From Caulobacteraceae bacterium (GTDB lineage Bacteria > Pseudomonadota > Alphaproteobacteria > Caulobacterales > Caulobacteraceae), in contig JAFBAO010000001.1 in the NCBI GenBank assembly GCA_019247715.1, positions 42,268-106,267 of the forward strand: a stretch of DNA of 64,000 nt. Reading direction: 5' to 3'. Shown in pieces: positions 52,777 to 63,454 of this stretch. A model generated the notes under the pieces. That model saw only the letters and a list, made by a program, of their open reading frames with translations, was not told where the DNA came from and searched no databases. Both the position numbers and the translations under genes were made by a program. Within the stretch, counting starts at the first letter, position 1. Each line of letters opens with the position of its first letter.

Positions 52777-54563
52777 AGCGGACGGACCTGCTGAAGCCTC
52801 GCGCGCCGGCGTCGATCCGGGTGCGGCTGGGTCTGGCCTTGGCCATCGCCCTGTTGCCGGTGCTGATCTTAAGCGGCGTCCAGGCCGACCTCGAGTTTCG
52901 GCGCGAGTCGCGCGAGCAGAGCGCCAGCCTGCTGGCGGCTGCTCAGCGGAGCGCCGCCTCGGCGAACTCCCGGATCGAGACGGCGCAGATCCTGCTCCAG
53001 GCCCTAGCGCCGGAAACGGGGGGACCGGACTGCCCTCAACGTCTGGCCGCGGTGGCCCGGCGCGTCCCCGGCTACCAGAACCTGATCCGTTTCGACGCCG
53101 CGGGCCGGGTCGCCTGCGCCGCCGCCGCCGCTCCGGCGGACCCAGGGCGCGCCGGCCGGCCCTGGTTCCGGGCGCTCGCCGTCGGGGCGCCGATGGTCGT
53201 CGCCCGCGACGCCGGCGCGATCTACGCGCGGGCGCCGTCGATCCTGGTCGCCACCCCAATCCCCGGACCCGACGGCCGTTTCACCGGCGCCATGGCTTCG
53301 GTGATCGCCGTGTCGAGCCTGCGGCCCGACCAGGTGGTGGGGGCCTTGCCGCCCGGCGCCGACGTGACGGTGTTCGACCTGCAGGGGCGCCGTCTCACCG
53401 GCCTCGATCTCGGTCCCTTGCCGCCCAAGGCGGCCGCCCTGCTCAGGGCGAGGCCGGCTGGTCTCGGAAGATCGCAAGCGTGGATCTGGTCCGAGCCCGA
53501 GCGTGACGGCCGATCCCGGATCTACGCCGCCGCTCCCCTGGCCGGGGACCAGATTTTGATCGTCCTGTCGGCTCCGAATGCAGGCCTCGCGACGTGGGCG
53601 TGGCTCAATCCGATCTCAGCCGTCGCCCTGCCGTTGCTGGCCTTCACCCTCGCGCTCGCCGCCGTGTGGATCGCCGCCGAACGGGGGGTTATCCGCTGGA
53701 TCGCCTACCTACAGCGCATCGCGGCCCTCTACGTGCGGGGGCGTTTCGCGGTGCGGCCGGTGCGGGCCGAACAAGCGCCGCCGGAGATCCGGGACCTGGC
53801 GGAGACGCTTGGCGACATGGCCGCCGCCATCGCCGCGCGCGACGAGGCGCTGGTCGGACACCTGGCGCAGAAGGACGCGATGCTGCGCGAGATCCACCAC
53901 CGGGTGAAGAACAACCTCCAGGTCATCTCCTCCCTACTGAACCTCCAGCAGCGCACCCTGAACGATCCGGCCGCCCGGGCGGCGGTCTCCGACACCCGCC
54001 AGCGGATCGGCGCCCTGGCGCTCATCTACCGGGCCCTCTATCAGAGCCCCGACCTCAAGCGGGTGGACCTCCACGACTTCCTGGAGGAGCTGATCGGCCA
54101 GGTGGTGACCGGGGAAAGCGGCCTCGCCCCCCCGGTCAGGACCGATCTCGATTGCGAGCCGCTGGAAATCGACCCGGATCTGCTGGCCCCGCTGGCGCTG
54201 TTCGCGGTCGAGGCGATCAGCAACGCGCGCAAGCACGGGCTGGAGCACGACGGCCTCCTGACGGTCAGCTTCGGCGTCCATGACTCGGAGGCCGAGCTCG
54301 CCATCTGCGACACCGGCCAGAGGGGCCGCCGCTCGGTGGTCGGCCCCGGGGTCGGGCGCACCTTGATGACCGCTTTCTCGCGCCAGCTGCGGGGAGCGGT
54401 CAGCTTTCGCGCCAATCCGGAAGGCGGTCTGACCGCCCGCCTCACCTTCCCCGCCCCGGAGATCCGGGTAGGGGCCCCCGATTCCGGCGAGCATCCCGTT
54501 CCCGCGCCGGCCAGCCGGGGCCAGTGGCAGGGGGAAGGGGCTAATCCCGCAGCAGGTCGTTGA
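52773..54563 (+). CDS. phyK: Membrane sensor kinase of the stress locus, PhyK-like
   Basis: 596 residues from GTG 52773 (GTGA overlap with ecfG). Two membrane helices, at about 20-40 and 270-292, bracket a periplasmic sensor domain of ~230 residues that contains several cysteine residues. A HAMP-like segment follows ([20 protein letters not shown]). The HisKA_2 motif [20 protein letters not shown] holds the phospho-acceptor His at 375/376, and the ATPase block [19 protein letters not shown] is degenerate but recognisable. Its place after ecfG matches PhyK in Caulobacter, the kinase that activates PhyR. Its 3' end overlaps the dapD end by 23 bases, tail to tail. Confidence 0.9.
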   Translation: MKRTDLLKPRAPASIRVRLGLALAIALLPVLILSGVQADLEFRRESREQSASLLAAAQRSAASANSRIETAQILLQALAPETGGPDCPQRLAAVARRVPGYQNLIRFDAAGRVACAAAAAPADPGRAGRPWFRALAVGAPMVVARDAGAIYARAPSILVATPIPGPDGRFTGAMASVIAVSSLRPDQVVGALPPGADVTVFDLQGRRLTGLDLGPLPPKAAALLRARPAGLGRSQAWIWSEPERDGRSRIYAAAPLAGDQILIVLSAPNAGLATWAWLNPISAVALPLLAFTLALAAVWIAAERGVIRWIAYLQRIAALYVRGRFAVRPVRAEQAPPEIRDLAETLGDMAAAIAARDEALVGHLAQKDAMLREIHHRVKNNLQVISSLLNLQQRTLNDPAARAAVSDTRQRIGALALIYRALYQSPDLKRVDLHDFLEELIGQVVTGESGLAPPVRTDLDCEPLEIDPDLLAPLALFAVEAISNARKHGLEHDGLLTVSFGVHDSEAELAICDTGQRGRRSVVGPGVGRTLMTAFSRQLRGAVSFRANPEGGLTARLTFPAPEIRVGAPDSGEHPVPAPASRGQWQGEGANPAAGR

Positions 54564-55392
54564 TCGAGGTCTTCGAGCGGGTGCCCGCATCCACGGTCTT
54601 CAGGATCACCGCGCAATAGACGTTCGGCCCGGCGCCGTGCGGGTCGGGCAGGGAGCCGGAGACCACCACGGAGTAGGGCGGGATATGACCGGACGGCAGA
54701 AGGGCTCCGGTCCTGCGGTCCACGATCTTGAGGGTGGCGGTCAGGAAGACTCCCATGGAGAGCACCGAGCCCTCGCCCACCACCACCCCTTCGGCGACCT
54801 CGGCGCGGGCGCCGATGAAGCAATTGTCCTCAATGATGGTGGGATTGGCCTGCAGCGGCTCCAGCACCCCGCCGATGCCCGCACCGCCCGAGATGTGGAC
54901 GTTCTTGCCGATCTGGGCGGCCGATCCCACAGTCGCCCAGGTGTCCACCATGGTTCCCTCGTCCACATAGGCGCCGATGTTGACGAAGGACGGCATCAGG
55001 ACCACGCCCCGGGCGATGTAGGCGCCACGCCGCACGATGGAGCCCGGCACGGCCCGAAATCCCGCGGCCTCGAATTGCGGAGCGTCCCAGCCCTCGAACT
55101 TGGAGGGGATCTTGTCCCACCAGGGGCCGATGCCTCCGCCCAGCCCGCCCGGCCGCATGACCCGGTTCGGGTTCAGCCGGAAGCTGAGCAGAATTGCCTG
55201 CTTGGCCCACTGGCGGGTCTCCCAGCGGCCGTCGACCTTGCTCGCCACCCTGAGCCGGCCGGCGTCCAGAAGCGCGATGGTCTCCTCCACCGCCGTGCGC
55301 ATCGGTCCCTGGGTGGCGGCGCCGACTTCCTCGCGCCGCTCCCAGGCGGCTTCGATCTCGGTCTTGAGGTCCGCGAACGATATGTCGGTCAT
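54541..55392 (-). CDS. dapD: Tetrahydrodipicolinate N-succinyltransferase
   Basis: 283 residues. A left-handed beta-helix is shown by hexapeptide repeats from [20 protein letters not shown] through [20 protein letters not shown] to [20 protein letters not shown]. The N-terminal helical part has [20 protein letters not shown]. It uses succinyl-CoA in the lysine/diaminopimelate pathway. The HAD gene stop overlaps its start by four bases. Confidence 0.97.
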   Translation of the reverse strand: MTDISFADLKTEIEAAWERREEVGAATQGPMRTAVEETIALLDAGRLRVASKVDGRWETRQWAKQAILLSFRLNPNRVMRPGGLGGGIGPWWDKIPSKFEGWDAPQFEAAGFRAVPGSIVRRGAYIARGVVLMPSFVNIGAYVDEGTMVDTWATVGSAAQIGKNVHISGGAGIGGVLEPLQANPTIIEDNCFIGARAEVAEGVVVGEGSVLSMGVFLTATLKIVDRRTGALLPSGHIPPYSVVVSGSLPDPHGAGPNVYCAVILKTVDAGTRSKTSINDLLRD

Positions 55393-56060
55393 GTGAGCGC
55401 AGGTTCCTTGACTCGGGCCGCCGAGAGGAAGGCGGCGAGGTCGGGGGCGAGGTGATGGACGTGGGCCGGCGCGGGCCGCTTGGCCGCCTCTCCCACGAGC
55501 ACGGTGGTCATCCCGAGCGCGGCGGCCGGTTCGAGATTGCCGGCGAGGTCTTCGAAGAAGCAGGTGCTTTCCGGGTCGACGCCGTGGGCGGCGGAGAGGC
55601 GCTCGAAAGCCGCGGGGTCGGGCTTGGGGATGAAATCGGCGGCGCCGATGTGGAAGACGTCGTCGAAGAGGTGATCAAGGCCGAGCCGCGCCATCACCCG
55701 TCCCGCATGGCCGGCGTCGGCGTTGGTGAAGATCAGCCGCCGGCCGGGCAGGCGGCCCAGCGCCCCGATCAGCGACGCATCCCGCGCCAGGAACTCCAGC
55801 GGCAGGTCCGCCAGATGCCCATGGAACTCGTCCGGATCGACGCCGTGGTGGATCATCAGGCCCCGAAGCGTCAGGCCGTGCTCGGCGAGGTAGCGCTTCT
55901 GGAGCGCGTAGGCCTCGGCCCTCGGAAGCCCGGTCAGCCGCTCCGTATAGTCGGTGATCGCCGCCTCGATCGCGGTGCGAAAGCCGGTGTCGGGCGGGTA
56001 GAGGGTGTTGTCGAGGTCGAAGAGCCACGTGTCCACGTGGCGAAGGTCCGCGGCGGTCAC
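55389..56060 (-). CDS. Pyrimidine 5'-nucleotidase-like HAD hydrolase
   Basis: 223 residues from a GTG start. The HAD motif I is [18 protein letters not shown], with both catalytic aspartates near residue 16. Motif II is [20 protein letters not shown], motif III is [13 protein letters not shown], and motif IV is [15 protein letters not shown]. This is the SDT1/PhnN-like family (TIGR01993), pyrimidine 5'-nucleotidases. The gene overlaps argB by four bases and dapD by four bases, an order widely conserved in Caulobacterales. Substrate assignment is from homology only. Confidence 0.88.
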   Translation of the reverse strand: MTAADLRHVDTWLFDLDNTLYPPDTGFRTAIEAAITDYTERLTGLPRAEAYALQKRYLAEHGLTLRGLMIHHGVDPDEFHGHLADLPLEFLARDASLIGALGRLPGRRLIFTNADAGHAGRVMARLGLDHLFDDVFHIGAADFIPKPDPAAFERLSAAHGVDPESTCFFEDLAGNLEPAAALGMTTVLVGEAAKRPAPAHVHHLAPDLAAFLSAARVKEPALT

Positions 56061-56980
56061 GCGCGCACCAGGGTTCCGGCGCCATGCTCGGTGAACAGCT
56101 CGACCAGCAGGGCGTGCGGGCGCCGGCCATCGAGGATGACCGCCGATTCGACCCCCGCTTCCACCGCCGCGACCGCCGTCTCGAGCTTCGGGATCATGCC
56201 GCCGCTGGCCACGCCGGCAGCCACCGCCTTTCCGGCCTCGGCGAGGCTCATCTGCCGGATGAGCTCTCCGTCCGCCCCGATCACCCCCTGCACGTCGGTG
56301 AGCAGCAGAAGGCGCTTGGCCCTGAGCGCGGCGGCGAGGGCGCCGGCCACCGTGTCGGCGTTGATGTTGTAGGTGTGGCCCTCGGCCGACACCCCGATAG
56401 GCGCCACCACCGGAATGTAGTCGTCCGCCGAATTGATGAGGTCGAGGATCAGCTTCGGGTCCACGTGGGTAGGCTCGCCGACGAATCCGAGGTCGACCAC
56501 CTCCTCGATCCGGGAGCCGGGATCCCTGCGGGTGCGGGTCGCCTTCTCCACCGTGATCAGCCGGGCGTCCTTGCCCGAAAGCCCGACCCCGCGTACGTCG
56601 GCCTCGGCGCCCGCCAGGGTGATCCAGTTGGCGATTTCCTTGTTGATCGCTCCCGACAGCACCATCTCGGCCACCTCCATGGTGGCCGCGTCGGTTACCC
56701 GAAGGCCGTCGACGAAGGTGGAGGTGACCCCCGCGCGGTCCAGCATCCGGGAGATCTGCGGGCCGCCGCCGTGCACGATGACCGGATGCAGGCCCAGCAG
56801 CTTCAGCAGCACCGCGTCGGCTGCGAACAGCTTGGCCAGGGCCTCCTCGCCCATGGCGTGGCCGCCGTACTTGATCACCACGATCTCGCGGTCGTAGCGC
56901 TGGATGAAAGGCAACGCCTCGGCCAGGGTCTTGGCGGTCGCCCAGCCTTGCTCGGCCCGGATTTCAGCCTTGGTCGCCAC
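56057..56980 (-). CDS. argB: Acetylglutamate kinase
   Basis: 307 residues from a GTG start ([20 protein letters not shown]). Substrate and ATP sites: [39 protein letters not shown] and [20 protein letters not shown]. It phosphorylates N-acetylglutamate in arginine synthesis. A longer N-terminal helix is present, the form linked to arginine inhibition and hexamer formation. It is followed by the HAD and dapD genes. Confidence 0.97.
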   Translation of the reverse strand: MATKAEIRAEQGWATAKTLAEALPFIQRYDREIVVIKYGGHAMGEEALAKLFAADAVLLKLLGLHPVIVHGGGPQISRMLDRAGVTSTFVDGLRVTDAATMEVAEMVLSGAINKEIANWITLAGAEADVRGVGLSGKDARLITVEKATRTRRDPGSRIEEVVDLGFVGEPTHVDPKLILDLINSADDYIPVVAPIGVSAEGHTYNINADTVAGALAAALRAKRLLLLTDVQGVIGADGELIRQMSLAEAGKAVAAGVASGGMIPKLETAVAAVEAGVESAVILDGRRPHALLVELFTEHGAGTLVRA

Positions 56981-57037
56981 GTCCCGCCCGCTCGCTGGAT
57001 GCTGGGAGAGGGGGGATAGCGAAGGCGAGGCGCGCTG

Positions 57038-57676
57038 TCATCCGAAAGCGGCCGCGGCGATCTCGGCGCGAAGCTCGGGCAGCCCCTCGCCGGTCACCGC
57101 CGAGACGGCCGCCGTGCGCGGGAAGGCGGCGGGGCGGCGGGCCACCGCGGCCGCGGCGGCGACGGCCCCCGCGCCCACCGCGGCCGGCTTCAGCTTGTCG
57201 GCCTTGGTGAGCACGATCTGGTAGGAGACGGCGGCCCGGTCGAGGGCGTCCAGGGCCTCGGCGTCGGACCCCTTGAGGCCATGGCGGGCGTCGATCAGCA
57301 GGTAGACGCGCCTGAGGTTCGGCCGGCCGCGCAGATAGTCGCGGGCCAGGTTCTGGAACCGGCGCGCCTCGCCCCGCGGCGCCTTGGCGAAGCCGTAGCC
57401 CGGCAGGTCCGCAAGGCGCAGCCGCTCGTCCAGGAGGAAGAAGTTCACCTCCCGCGTCCGCCCCGGCTCCGAGGAGCTGCGCGCCAGGCCATGGCGGCCG
57501 ACGAGGGCGTTGATCAGGCTGCTCTTGCCGACGTTGGAGCGGCCGGCGAAGGCGACCTCGGGCAGGTCCGGAGGGGGCAGCTGGTCGATCTTCGCCGCCC
57601 CCATGAGGAAGTCGCAAGGCCGGGCGAAGAGCACGCGGGCCGCCTCGATCTCGGCCGCGTCGAAGACCTCGCTCAA
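57038..57676 (-). CDS. engB: Ribosome biogenesis GTPase EngB (YsxC/YihA)
   Basis: 212 residues from a TTG at 57676 that overlaps the yidC stop (TTGA). P-loop: [19 protein letters not shown] near residue 35; G2: [11 protein letters not shown]3: [11 protein letters not shown]4: LTKADKLKP. It assists 50S assembly. The region between G4 and G5 has an extra alanine-rich stretch (about 160-180). It lies between yidC and argB. Confidence 0.94.
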   Translation of the reverse strand: MSEVFDAAEIEAARVLFARPCDFLMGAAKIDQLPPPDLPEVAFAGRSNVGKSSLINALVGRHGLARSSSEPGRTREVNFFLLDERLRLADLPGYGFAKAPRGEARRFQNLARDYLRGRPNLRRVYLLIDARHGLKGSDAEALDALDRAAVSYQIVLTKADKLKPAAVGAGAVAAAAAVARRPAAFPRTAAVSAVTGEGLPELRAEIAAAAFG

Positions 57677-59511
57677 CCCGCCGCCTTGGGCGCGGTCAGC
57701 CGGGCCAGGAAGTCGTCGATCGGGTTCTCGACCTTGAACCGCCGCATCAGCACGTATTGCTGGAAGAAGGTGAACACGCTGGAGAACGACCAGTAGATCA
57801 CCAGGCCGACCGAATACTGGGCGAAGAGGAACATGAACACCCAGGGCATCCAGCGGATCATCCGCTGTTGCATCGGGTCGACGCCGGTCATCGGGGGGCC
57901 GGTGATCTGGCTGAGCCACATGGTGACCGCGTAGATGATCGGCCAGGCGCCCAGGTGGAAGACCATGCCGGCGATCCCTCCCACGAACGGCAGGTGCAGG
58001 ATCGTCTGCACGATCCCGTTGGCGAACGGGTCCCAAGGGATCAGGCCGAACAGGTTCCAGATCGTGGTCGGATCGGGCGCCGAAAGGTCCTTGATCCAGC
58101 CGAAGCTGGCGTGGCGCATCTCGATGGTCACCCTGAACATGTTGATCAGGGCGTAGAACACCGGCAGGGGCAGCAGCATCGGGATGCAGCCGGTCACCGG
58201 GTTGATCTTCTCGCGCGCGTAGAGCGCCATCATCTCCTTCTGCAGGGCCTGCGGGTCGTTCTTGTGCTTCTCCTGCAGCGCCTTCATCTGCGGCTGGACC
58301 TTCTTCATCTTGGTCGACATCGCATAGGAGGCGTTGAAGATCGGGAACAGCAGCACCCGGATGGTCAGGGTCAGGGCCAGGATGGCGAGCCCGAAGTTGC
58401 CGATCAGCCCGGCGTAGAAATCGAGGATCTGGAACAGCGGCTTGATCAGGACCTCGAGGATCCCCCAGTCCACCGCCTTGTCGAAGTTCGGCGTGTGCAG
58501 CGCCGCGCCATAGGCCTCGAGCGTCTTGACCACCTTGGCCCCGGCGAAGAGGCGGGTCACCTCCACCGTCCGGCCGCCCGGCGCCAGGGTGCGGGCCTTG
58601 CCGACGTAGGCGGTCTCATAGTCCTCGATCCCGCCCACCGGCCGCACCCGGAACTGGACGTTCAGCGGCTCGCTCTGGTCGGGGATGAAGGTCGTCATCC
58701 AATATTTGTCGGTGATCCCTAGCCAGCCGCCGGTGGTGGTGAAGTCGTCCTCGCCGTCCTTCTTCCACTTGGGGTACTTCACCTCCTTGAGAACGCCGTC
58801 GAACATGCCGATCGCGCCCTCGGTGGCGGTCTTGCCGAGATCGGCCGGCACGCCCCGGCGTTGCACGGAGGCGTAGGGGGCGAGGGTGGCGGGCGCCGTC
58901 CCCTGGTTCACCACCTCGTCAGTGATGGTGAGGAGGTAGCTGCGGTCGACGGCGATCCGCCGGTGGAAGATGAGGCCCTGCGGCGCGGCGTAGCTGAGGT
59001 CGAGCGGGTGGTCGGGGGTCAGCGCTCCGGCCGACGTGGCCGTCCAGTTGGTGGTCTCGTCCGGCAGCCCCTGGAGGTTCGCGCCGGTCCAGCCGTTCAC
59101 CGTGTAGTAGGCGTTCTCGGCCCCCGCCGGCCGCAGCAGCTCCTGGGGCGGGGAATTGGCGGCCACCGTCTCGCGGTAGCAGGGAGGGCTCCTGGTCTCC
59201 GAGCCGCAGAGGAAGAGGTCGTCGATCCGCGCGCCCTTGAGGCTGATGGAGCCGCTGAGCGAGGGCGTCTGCAGGCGCGCGCGCGGGGTGGCCGCCAGGG
59301 CCTTGGCGCGCGGCATGTAGACGACGACCGGCTCGCCGTTCGGGGCGAGGGTGATCCCCGCCTTGGCGGCGGCGGCCTGGGCGGCGGCCGCCCGCTGCTG
59401 TTCGGCTTCGCGCCGGCGCTGCATGGGCGCCAGAACGAAGGTCTGGTAGCCGACCAGGAAGACCAGCGTCAGGACGACGAAGACAATAAGGTTGCGATTA
59501 TCGTTCTGCAT
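57673..59511 (-). CDS. yidC: Membrane protein insertase YidC
   Basis: 612 residues. One N-terminal helix ([20 protein letters not shown]), then a large periplasmic domain of about 300 residues, and the conserved five-helix core from about 370: [40 protein letters not shown] and [20 protein letters not shown]. It inserts membrane proteins with or without SecYEG. Its start lies inside the rnpA end (14-base overlap), the usual rpmH-rnpA-yidC order without a separate yidD. Confidence 0.97.
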   Translation of the reverse strand: MQNDNRNLIVFVVLTLVFLVGYQTFVLAPMQRRREAEQQRAAAAQAAAAKAGITLAPNGEPVVVYMPRAKALAATPRARLQTPSLSGSISLKGARIDDLFLCGSETRSPPCYRETVAANSPPQELLRPAGAENAYYTVNGWTGANLQGLPDETTNWTATSAGALTPDHPLDLSYAAPQGLIFHRRIAVDRSYLLTITDEVVNQGTAPATLAPYASVQRRGVPADLGKTATEGAIGMFDGVLKEVKYPKWKKDGEDDFTTTGGWLGITDKYWMTTFIPDQSEPLNVQFRVRPVGGIEDYETAYVGKARTLAPGGRTVEVTRLFAGAKVVKTLEAYGAALHTPNFDKAVDWGILEVLIKPLFQILDFYAGLIGNFGLAILALTLTIRVLLFPIFNASYAMSTKMKKVQPQMKALQEKHKNDPQALQKEMMALYAREKINPVTGCIPMLLPLPVFYALINMFRVTIEMRHASFGWIKDLSAPDPTTIWNLFGLIPWDPFANGIVQTILHLPFVGGIAGMVFHLGAWPIIYAVTMWLSQITGPPMTGVDPMQQRMIRWMPWVFMFLFAQYSVGLVIYWSFSSVFTFFQQYVLMRRFKVENPIDDFLARLTAPKAAG

Positions 59512-59884
59512 CAGACGCGGGTTGGCCGGGGTCAGGAGAAGGCGTGGCCCCGCCCGAGGGGGCGCCGAGATCGGCCGCGAGCCTTATCAGCGCGCTTTTC
59601 ACATCGTCAAGGAGACGGGGCCAGGGGCGCGTGACCAGCCCGCCGCGGGCGATGAACACATAGTCGCAGCCGGCCAGGGCGCAATCGGCGGTCATCCGAA
59701 CCGCCTCGCGCAGCCGCCGCCGGGCCCGGTTGCGCACCACCGCCCCACCGATCCGCCGGGTGGCGGTGAAGCCCACGCGCACCGTCGGGCGCCCGTCCAT
59801 GCGCCGTCGGGCCTGCACCAGCACCGCTCCGCGCGCGCAGGCGAGGCCGCGGGCGGCGGCCAGGAAGTCGGCGCGCTTTTTCAA
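59498..59884 (-). CDS. rnpA: Ribonuclease P protein component
   Basis: 128 residues from TTG 59884. The RNR-type motif RIGGAVVRNRARRRLREAVR is the RNase P protein signature. The C-terminus is Pro/Ala/Ser-rich. The frame is open upstream, with LTEAAPPLERLKKRADF: a CTG at 59914 would give a start resembling that of related proteins. So the true start may be CTG 59914 (138 residues) rather than TTG. It follows rpmH and overlaps yidC. Confidence 0.92.
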   Translation of the reverse strand: MKKRADFLAAARGLACARGAVLVQARRRMDGRPTVRVGFTATRRIGGAVVRNRARRRLREAVRMTADCALAGCDYVFIARGGLVTRPWPRLLDDVKSALIRLAADLGAPSGGATPSPDPGQPASDAER

Positions 59885-59936
59885 TCGTTCGAGGGGGGGA
59901 GCGGCTTCGGTCAGGCCGAAACCTCGCCCGGGGGCT

Positions 59937-60071
59937 CTAGGCGGTGAGCCGCTTGCGGCCGCGCAGGCGGCGGCGGGCGATGACGCGGCGCCCGTTCTTG
60001 GTGGCCATCCGCGCCCGGAACCCGTGCCGGCGCTTGCGCACGAGGCGGGAGGGTTGAAAGGTGCGCTTCAC
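59937..60071 (-). CDS. rpmH: 50S ribosomal protein L34
   Basis: 44 residues from GTG 60071: it begins (M)[19 protein letters not shown] and ends [12 protein letters not shown], exactly the L34 pattern of alphaproteobacteria. The protein is highly basic and lies near the exit tunnel. It leads the rpmH-rnpA-yidC-engB-argB series on the minus strand. No DnaA boxes were recognised next to it, so this is not shown to be the replication origin. Confidence 0.96.
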   Translation of the reverse strand: MKRTFQPSRLVRKRRHGFRARMATKNGRRVIARRRLRGRKRLTA

Positions 60072-60140
60072 GGGGACGGCTCCGAGACGGATCGGGAGCG
60101 CGCGGCAATAGGGGAAGGCGCCGGCGCTGTCAATCGGCGC

Positions 60141-61340
60141 TCACGGCCGGCCAAGCACCGCGTCCTCGCCCCAGGTCGTCCGGCGGCCCTGGGCCCAGGA
60201 CAGCAGGGCCGCGCCGCTTGCCGCCGAGAGCACCGAGCCCGCCAGGATCGCCAGCCGCACCGCCGCTTGCTCCCGGCCGCCCGGGCCGGGCGTCAAGGCG
60301 ACCAGGAATAGGCTCACCGTCAGGCCGACGCCGCACAACATCGCCACGCCGAGCAGCTCGGCCCAGGCCGCGCCGGTGGGGCGGCGCGCGAGCTTCAGGA
60401 CCGTCGCCAGCCAGGAAAAGCCGAAAACGCCCAGCGGCTTGCCGGTCCACAGGGCCAGGACCAGCCCGAGCGGGACCGGCTTGGTGAGGTCGGCCAGGCT
60501 CACGTCCCGCAACGAGCAGCCCGCGGCGGTGAATACGAACAGGGGCAGCACCGCGAAGGCGACATAAGGATGCAGGCTGTCCATGAAGTACTTGAGGGTG
60601 CTCTCGTGTCCGGGCCGGCGCATCCCAATCGGCGCCGTGAAGGCCGCCGCCACGCCGGCCAGCGAGACGTCGAGGCCGGACTTGAGCACGAAGCCCCAGA
60701 CGAGGACGAACCCCGCCGCATAGAAGAGGAAGGGCGCCCGGCGCCATCGCGACAGGAGCGCGAGCGCCGCCAGCACGACCCCCGCCCCGGCCAGCATCCC
60801 CCAGTTCAGTCGATCGGCGGAAAACGCCGCCCCGACCGCCAGCGCCACCAGGTCGTCGGCCAGCGCCACGCCCATGAGCAGCACCCTCAACGACGAGGGC
60901 AGGGCCGGGCCCACCAGGGCGAGGACCGCCAGGGCGACGCCGAGGTCGGTGGCGCCGGCGGCTGGCCAGACGCCGGGCGCGCCGGCGGAGCGGTTGACGG
61001 CGAGAAAGACGACGGCCGGGACCACCAGGCCGCCCAGGGCCGCGGCCGCCGGCAGGGCGAGGCGGCGCGGGTTGGAGAGCTCCCCCCGCAGCAGCTCGAA
61101 CTTGATCTGCATGCCCAGCACCAGGAAGAAGACCGGCATCAGCGCGGTCTTCACCCAACCGGCGAGGCTGAGGGTCTCGGCGAAGGCGCCGATGCGCACC
61201 GGGATCGGCGCGGCGGCGAAGGCGAAGTAGCGGTCGCCGTCCGGCGAGTTGGCGATCACCACCGCCAGCGCCGCGGCCGCCAGCAGCAGGAGGCCGGCGC
61301 CGGATTCGGTCTTCAGGTAGTTGAGGGTCAGACGGCGCAT
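60141..61340 (-). CDS. nhaA: Na+/H+ antiporter NhaA
   Basis: 399 residues from ATG 61340, which gives MRRLTLNYLKTESGAGLLLL. About 12 helices. The ion-binding double-aspartate motif is GVALADDLVALAVGAAF near residue 165, preceded by ATDLGVALAVLALVG; NhaA's helix IV assembly lies there. The blocks VKTALMPVFFLVLGMQIKFE and LTKPVPLGLVLALWTGKPLG are also conserved. It exports sodium against protons in alkaline or salty conditions. It is divergent from selO with an 87-base gap in which no motif stands out. Confidence 0.95.
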   Translation of the reverse strand: MRRLTLNYLKTESGAGLLLLAAAALAVVIANSPDGDRYFAFAAAPIPVRIGAFAETLSLAGWVKTALMPVFFLVLGMQIKFELLRGELSNPRRLALPAAAALGGLVVPAVVFLAVNRSAGAPGVWPAAGATDLGVALAVLALVGPALPSSLRVLLMGVALADDLVALAVGAAFSADRLNWGMLAGAGVVLAALALLSRWRRAPFLFYAAGFVLVWGFVLKSGLDVSLAGVAAAFTAPIGMRRPGHESTLKYFMDSLHPYVAFAVLPLFVFTAAGCSLRDVSLADLTKPVPLGLVLALWTGKPLGVFGFSWLATVLKLARRPTGAAWAELLGVAMLCGVGLTVSLFLVALTPGPGGREQAAVRLAILAGSVLSAASGAALLSWAQGRRTTWGEDAVLGRP

Positions 61341-61427
61341 GCGGCCCGGAAATCTTACTCCGGTCGGCCGCCGGGGGTAAGCGCCGCCCTTGCGCCGAAC
61401 GGGCGCCGGCCGCATCTGGCTCTCCAG

Positions 61428-62861
61428 ATGCCTGTCTCATCCGCCTATCGGCCGGACCTGCGGTTCGCGAAGCTCGGTCCGGAATTCGCCGATCCGGTGC
61501 GGCCGGCGAGCTTCCCGCGGGAGATCGTCCGCCACCGAAACCAGGCCGCCGCCGCGACCGTGGGCCTCGACGGGCTCACCGACGCGGAGTGGCGCGCCCA
61601 CTTCGCGCGCTTCGAGCCGCTGCCGGACAACCTCGACCCGCCGCTGGCGCTCCGCTACCACGGGCACCAGTTCCGGGTTTACAACCCCGACCTCGGAGAC
61701 GGCCGAGGCTTCCTCTTCGCGCAGCTGCGCGAAGAGGGGAGCGGGCGCCTGCTCGACCTGGGGACCAAGGGGTCCGGCCAGACGCCCTATTCCCGTGACG
61801 GCGACGGAAGGCTCACCCTCAAGGGCGCCGTGCGCGAGGCGCTGGCCACGGCCATGCTGGAGGCCCTGGGGGTCCCAACCTCGCGCACCTTCTCGGTCGT
61901 GGAGACCGGCGAGGCGCTGGTGCGGGGCGACGAGCCCAGCCCTACCCGCTCGGCGGTCCTGACCCGCCTCTCCTGCAGCCACATCCGGTTCGGGACCTTC
62001 CAGCGGCACGCCTACTTCGAGCGCGCCGACCACGTCGGAGCGCTGGTCGACTATGTGATCGAGACCTACTACCCCGATCTGGAGAAGGCCGAGGACCGTC
62101 CCGCCGCGCTGCTCGCCGCCGTGGTCGAGCGCTCCGCGGTCCTGGCGGCCCGCTGGATGGCCGCCGGCTTCGTCCACGGGGTGCTCAACACCGACAACAT
62201 GAACATCACCGGCGAGAGCTTCGACTACGGGCCCTACCGCTTCCTTCCCCGTAACGATCCCAATTTCGTCGCCGCCTATTTCGATCACACCGGCCTCTAC
62301 AGCTTCGGCCGGCAGCCGGAGACGGTGTTCTGGAACCTGCGGCAACTGGCGGGCCCGCTCACCCTGGTCTCGCCGCCCGAGCCTCTCGTGGCGGCGCTGA
62401 ACGGCTTCGGCCCGGCCTACCGGCGGGCCCTGGCGGCGGCGATGCTGGCCCGCCTCGGCCTCGAGCCCCGGGACGAGGCGGCGGACGTGGAGGTGGCGAA
62501 CGCCGCCTTCCGCGCCTTGGCCGAGGGGGGCGCGCCCTTGCGCTGGGAGCCGTTCTTCTTCGACTGGTTCGCAGGCCTCGCATCGGAGAAGCGCGCCCTT
62601 GATGGCCCGCGCGCGGCGCTCTACGGCGGCCAGGCCTTCGCCGAGTTCCGCAAGCTTCTCGCCGGCTACGAGCCCGACCGGCCCGAGCGGCTCGCCGCGC
62701 CCATGTTCCAGGCCCCGGAGCCCGAGGAGCTGATCTACGAGGAGATCGAGTCCTTGTGGGCAGCCATCGCCGAGCGGGACGACTGGGGACCTTTCGAGGC
62801 CAAGCTCGCCGCGATCGAGGTGGCGCGGGGCGCATGGGCCCTTGCCCCGACCGGGCCTTGA
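61428..62861 (+). CDS. selO: Protein adenylyltransferase SelO (YdiU)
   Basis: 477 residues from ATG 61428. The pseudokinase fold has ALRYHGHQFRVYNPDLGDGR, LLDLGTKGSGQTPYSRDGDG, LTLKGAVREALATAML and GVLNTDNMNITGESFDYGPY. SelO transfers AMP to Ser, Thr or Tyr of other proteins and is tied to redox stress. Most bacterial SelO lack the C-terminal selenocysteine; this one ends without a Cys/Sec motif. The next gene starts 31 bases downstream. Confidence 0.95.
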   Translation: MPVSSAYRPDLRFAKLGPEFADPVRPASFPREIVRHRNQAAAATVGLDGLTDAEWRAHFARFEPLPDNLDPPLALRYHGHQFRVYNPDLGDGRGFLFAQLREEGSGRLLDLGTKGSGQTPYSRDGDGRLTLKGAVREALATAMLEALGVPTSRTFSVVETGEALVRGDEPSPTRSAVLTRLSCSHIRFGTFQRHAYFERADHVGALVDYVIETYYPDLEKAEDRPAALLAAVVERSAVLAARWMAAGFVHGVLNTDNMNITGESFDYGPYRFLPRNDPNFVAAYFDHTGLYSFGRQPETVFWNLRQLAGPLTLVSPPEPLVAALNGFGPAYRRALAAAMLARLGLEPRDEAADVEVANAAFRALAEGGAPLRWEPFFFDWFAGLASEKRALDGPRAALYGGQAFAEFRKLLAGYEPDRPERLAAPMFQAPEPEELIYEEIESLWAAIAERDDWGPFEAKLAAIEVARGAWALAPTGP

Positions 62862-62892
62862 CGCGGCCTTGCGCGGCGGCCACAGCCGCGGG

Positions 62893-63366
62893 ATGTCGTC
62901 GATGCGGATGCTGAAGGCGGCGGCGCTCCTGGGGCTCGCCCTCTTCGCCGCCGAAGCTGTGGCCAAGCCGGTGGGGATCGCGGTGAGCGGCGCCTGGATC
63001 CAGGCGACGCCGCCGGGCGCAGCCACCGCCGCCGGCTACCTGACGATCGTCAACCGGGGCCGCGAGGCCGATCGGCTTGTGGGTGCAGAGAGTTCCGTCG
63101 CCGCGAAGGTGCAGCCGCACCACATGTCGATGACAGGCGGGATCATGCGCATGCGCCCCGTGGCGGGGGGCCTGGGCATCGCGGCCGGCGCGACGGTCCG
63201 GCTGGCGCCAGAAGGCGACCACCTCATGCTGATCGGGCTGAAGTCGCCGATGACGCCCGGAAAGATCGTCAAGGTGACGCTGGAGTTCGCCCGCGCCGGC
63301 AAGGTCGCCGTCGATGTCCCGGTGCGGGCCGGCCCGCCCGCCGGCGACATGGGCGCGATGCGCTAG
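62893..63366 (+). CDS. Periplasmic copper chaperone PCu(A)C-like
   Basis: 157 residues from ATG 62893; the signal peptide MSSMRMLKAAALLGLALFAA is followed by a cleavage-like AVAKP. The copper site HHMSMTGGIMRMRPV has the His-Met plus Met cluster, and the second His-Met, DHLMLIGLK, lies about 35 residues later. This matches the PCu(A)C family that delivers copper to cytochrome oxidase assembly. The stop TAG is in the first bases of the CTAG-bounded palindromic element. No cox or sco genes are seen. Confidence 0.9.
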   Translation: MSSMRMLKAAALLGLALFAAEAVAKPVGIAVSGAWIQATPPGAATAAGYLTIVNRGREADRLVGAESSVAAKVQPHHMSMTGGIMRMRPVAGGLGIAAGATVRLAPEGDHLMLIGLKSPMTPGKIVKVTLEFARAGKVAVDVPVRAGPPAGDMGAMR

Positions 63367-63440
63367 TGTGGTGGATCAGAAGTTCGCCCCAATGTCGCGG
63401 CGGGCGCTGTGGCGAACTTCTGATCCGTAAACCACACTAG
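63363..63440. repeat. CTAG-bounded palindromic element, copy 1
   Basis: 78 bases beginning CTAGTGTGGTGGATCAGAAG and ending with its inverse. The arms (about 26 bases) pair TTCGCC with GGCGAA and so on, with a 4-base insert (GTAA) in the right arm. The central region is about 22 bases. The flanking CTAG repeats resemble a target duplication, as IS481-family elements insert at CTAG. It looks like a miniature inverted-repeat element. Confidence 0.8.
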
Positions 63441-63454
63441 AAACATATACTTGG

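Noticed and set aside
59885..60140. Replication origin near rpmH
   Set aside because: No DnaA gene, DnaA boxes or A/T-rich unwinding region were seen; rpmH alone is not evidence in alphaproteobacteria.
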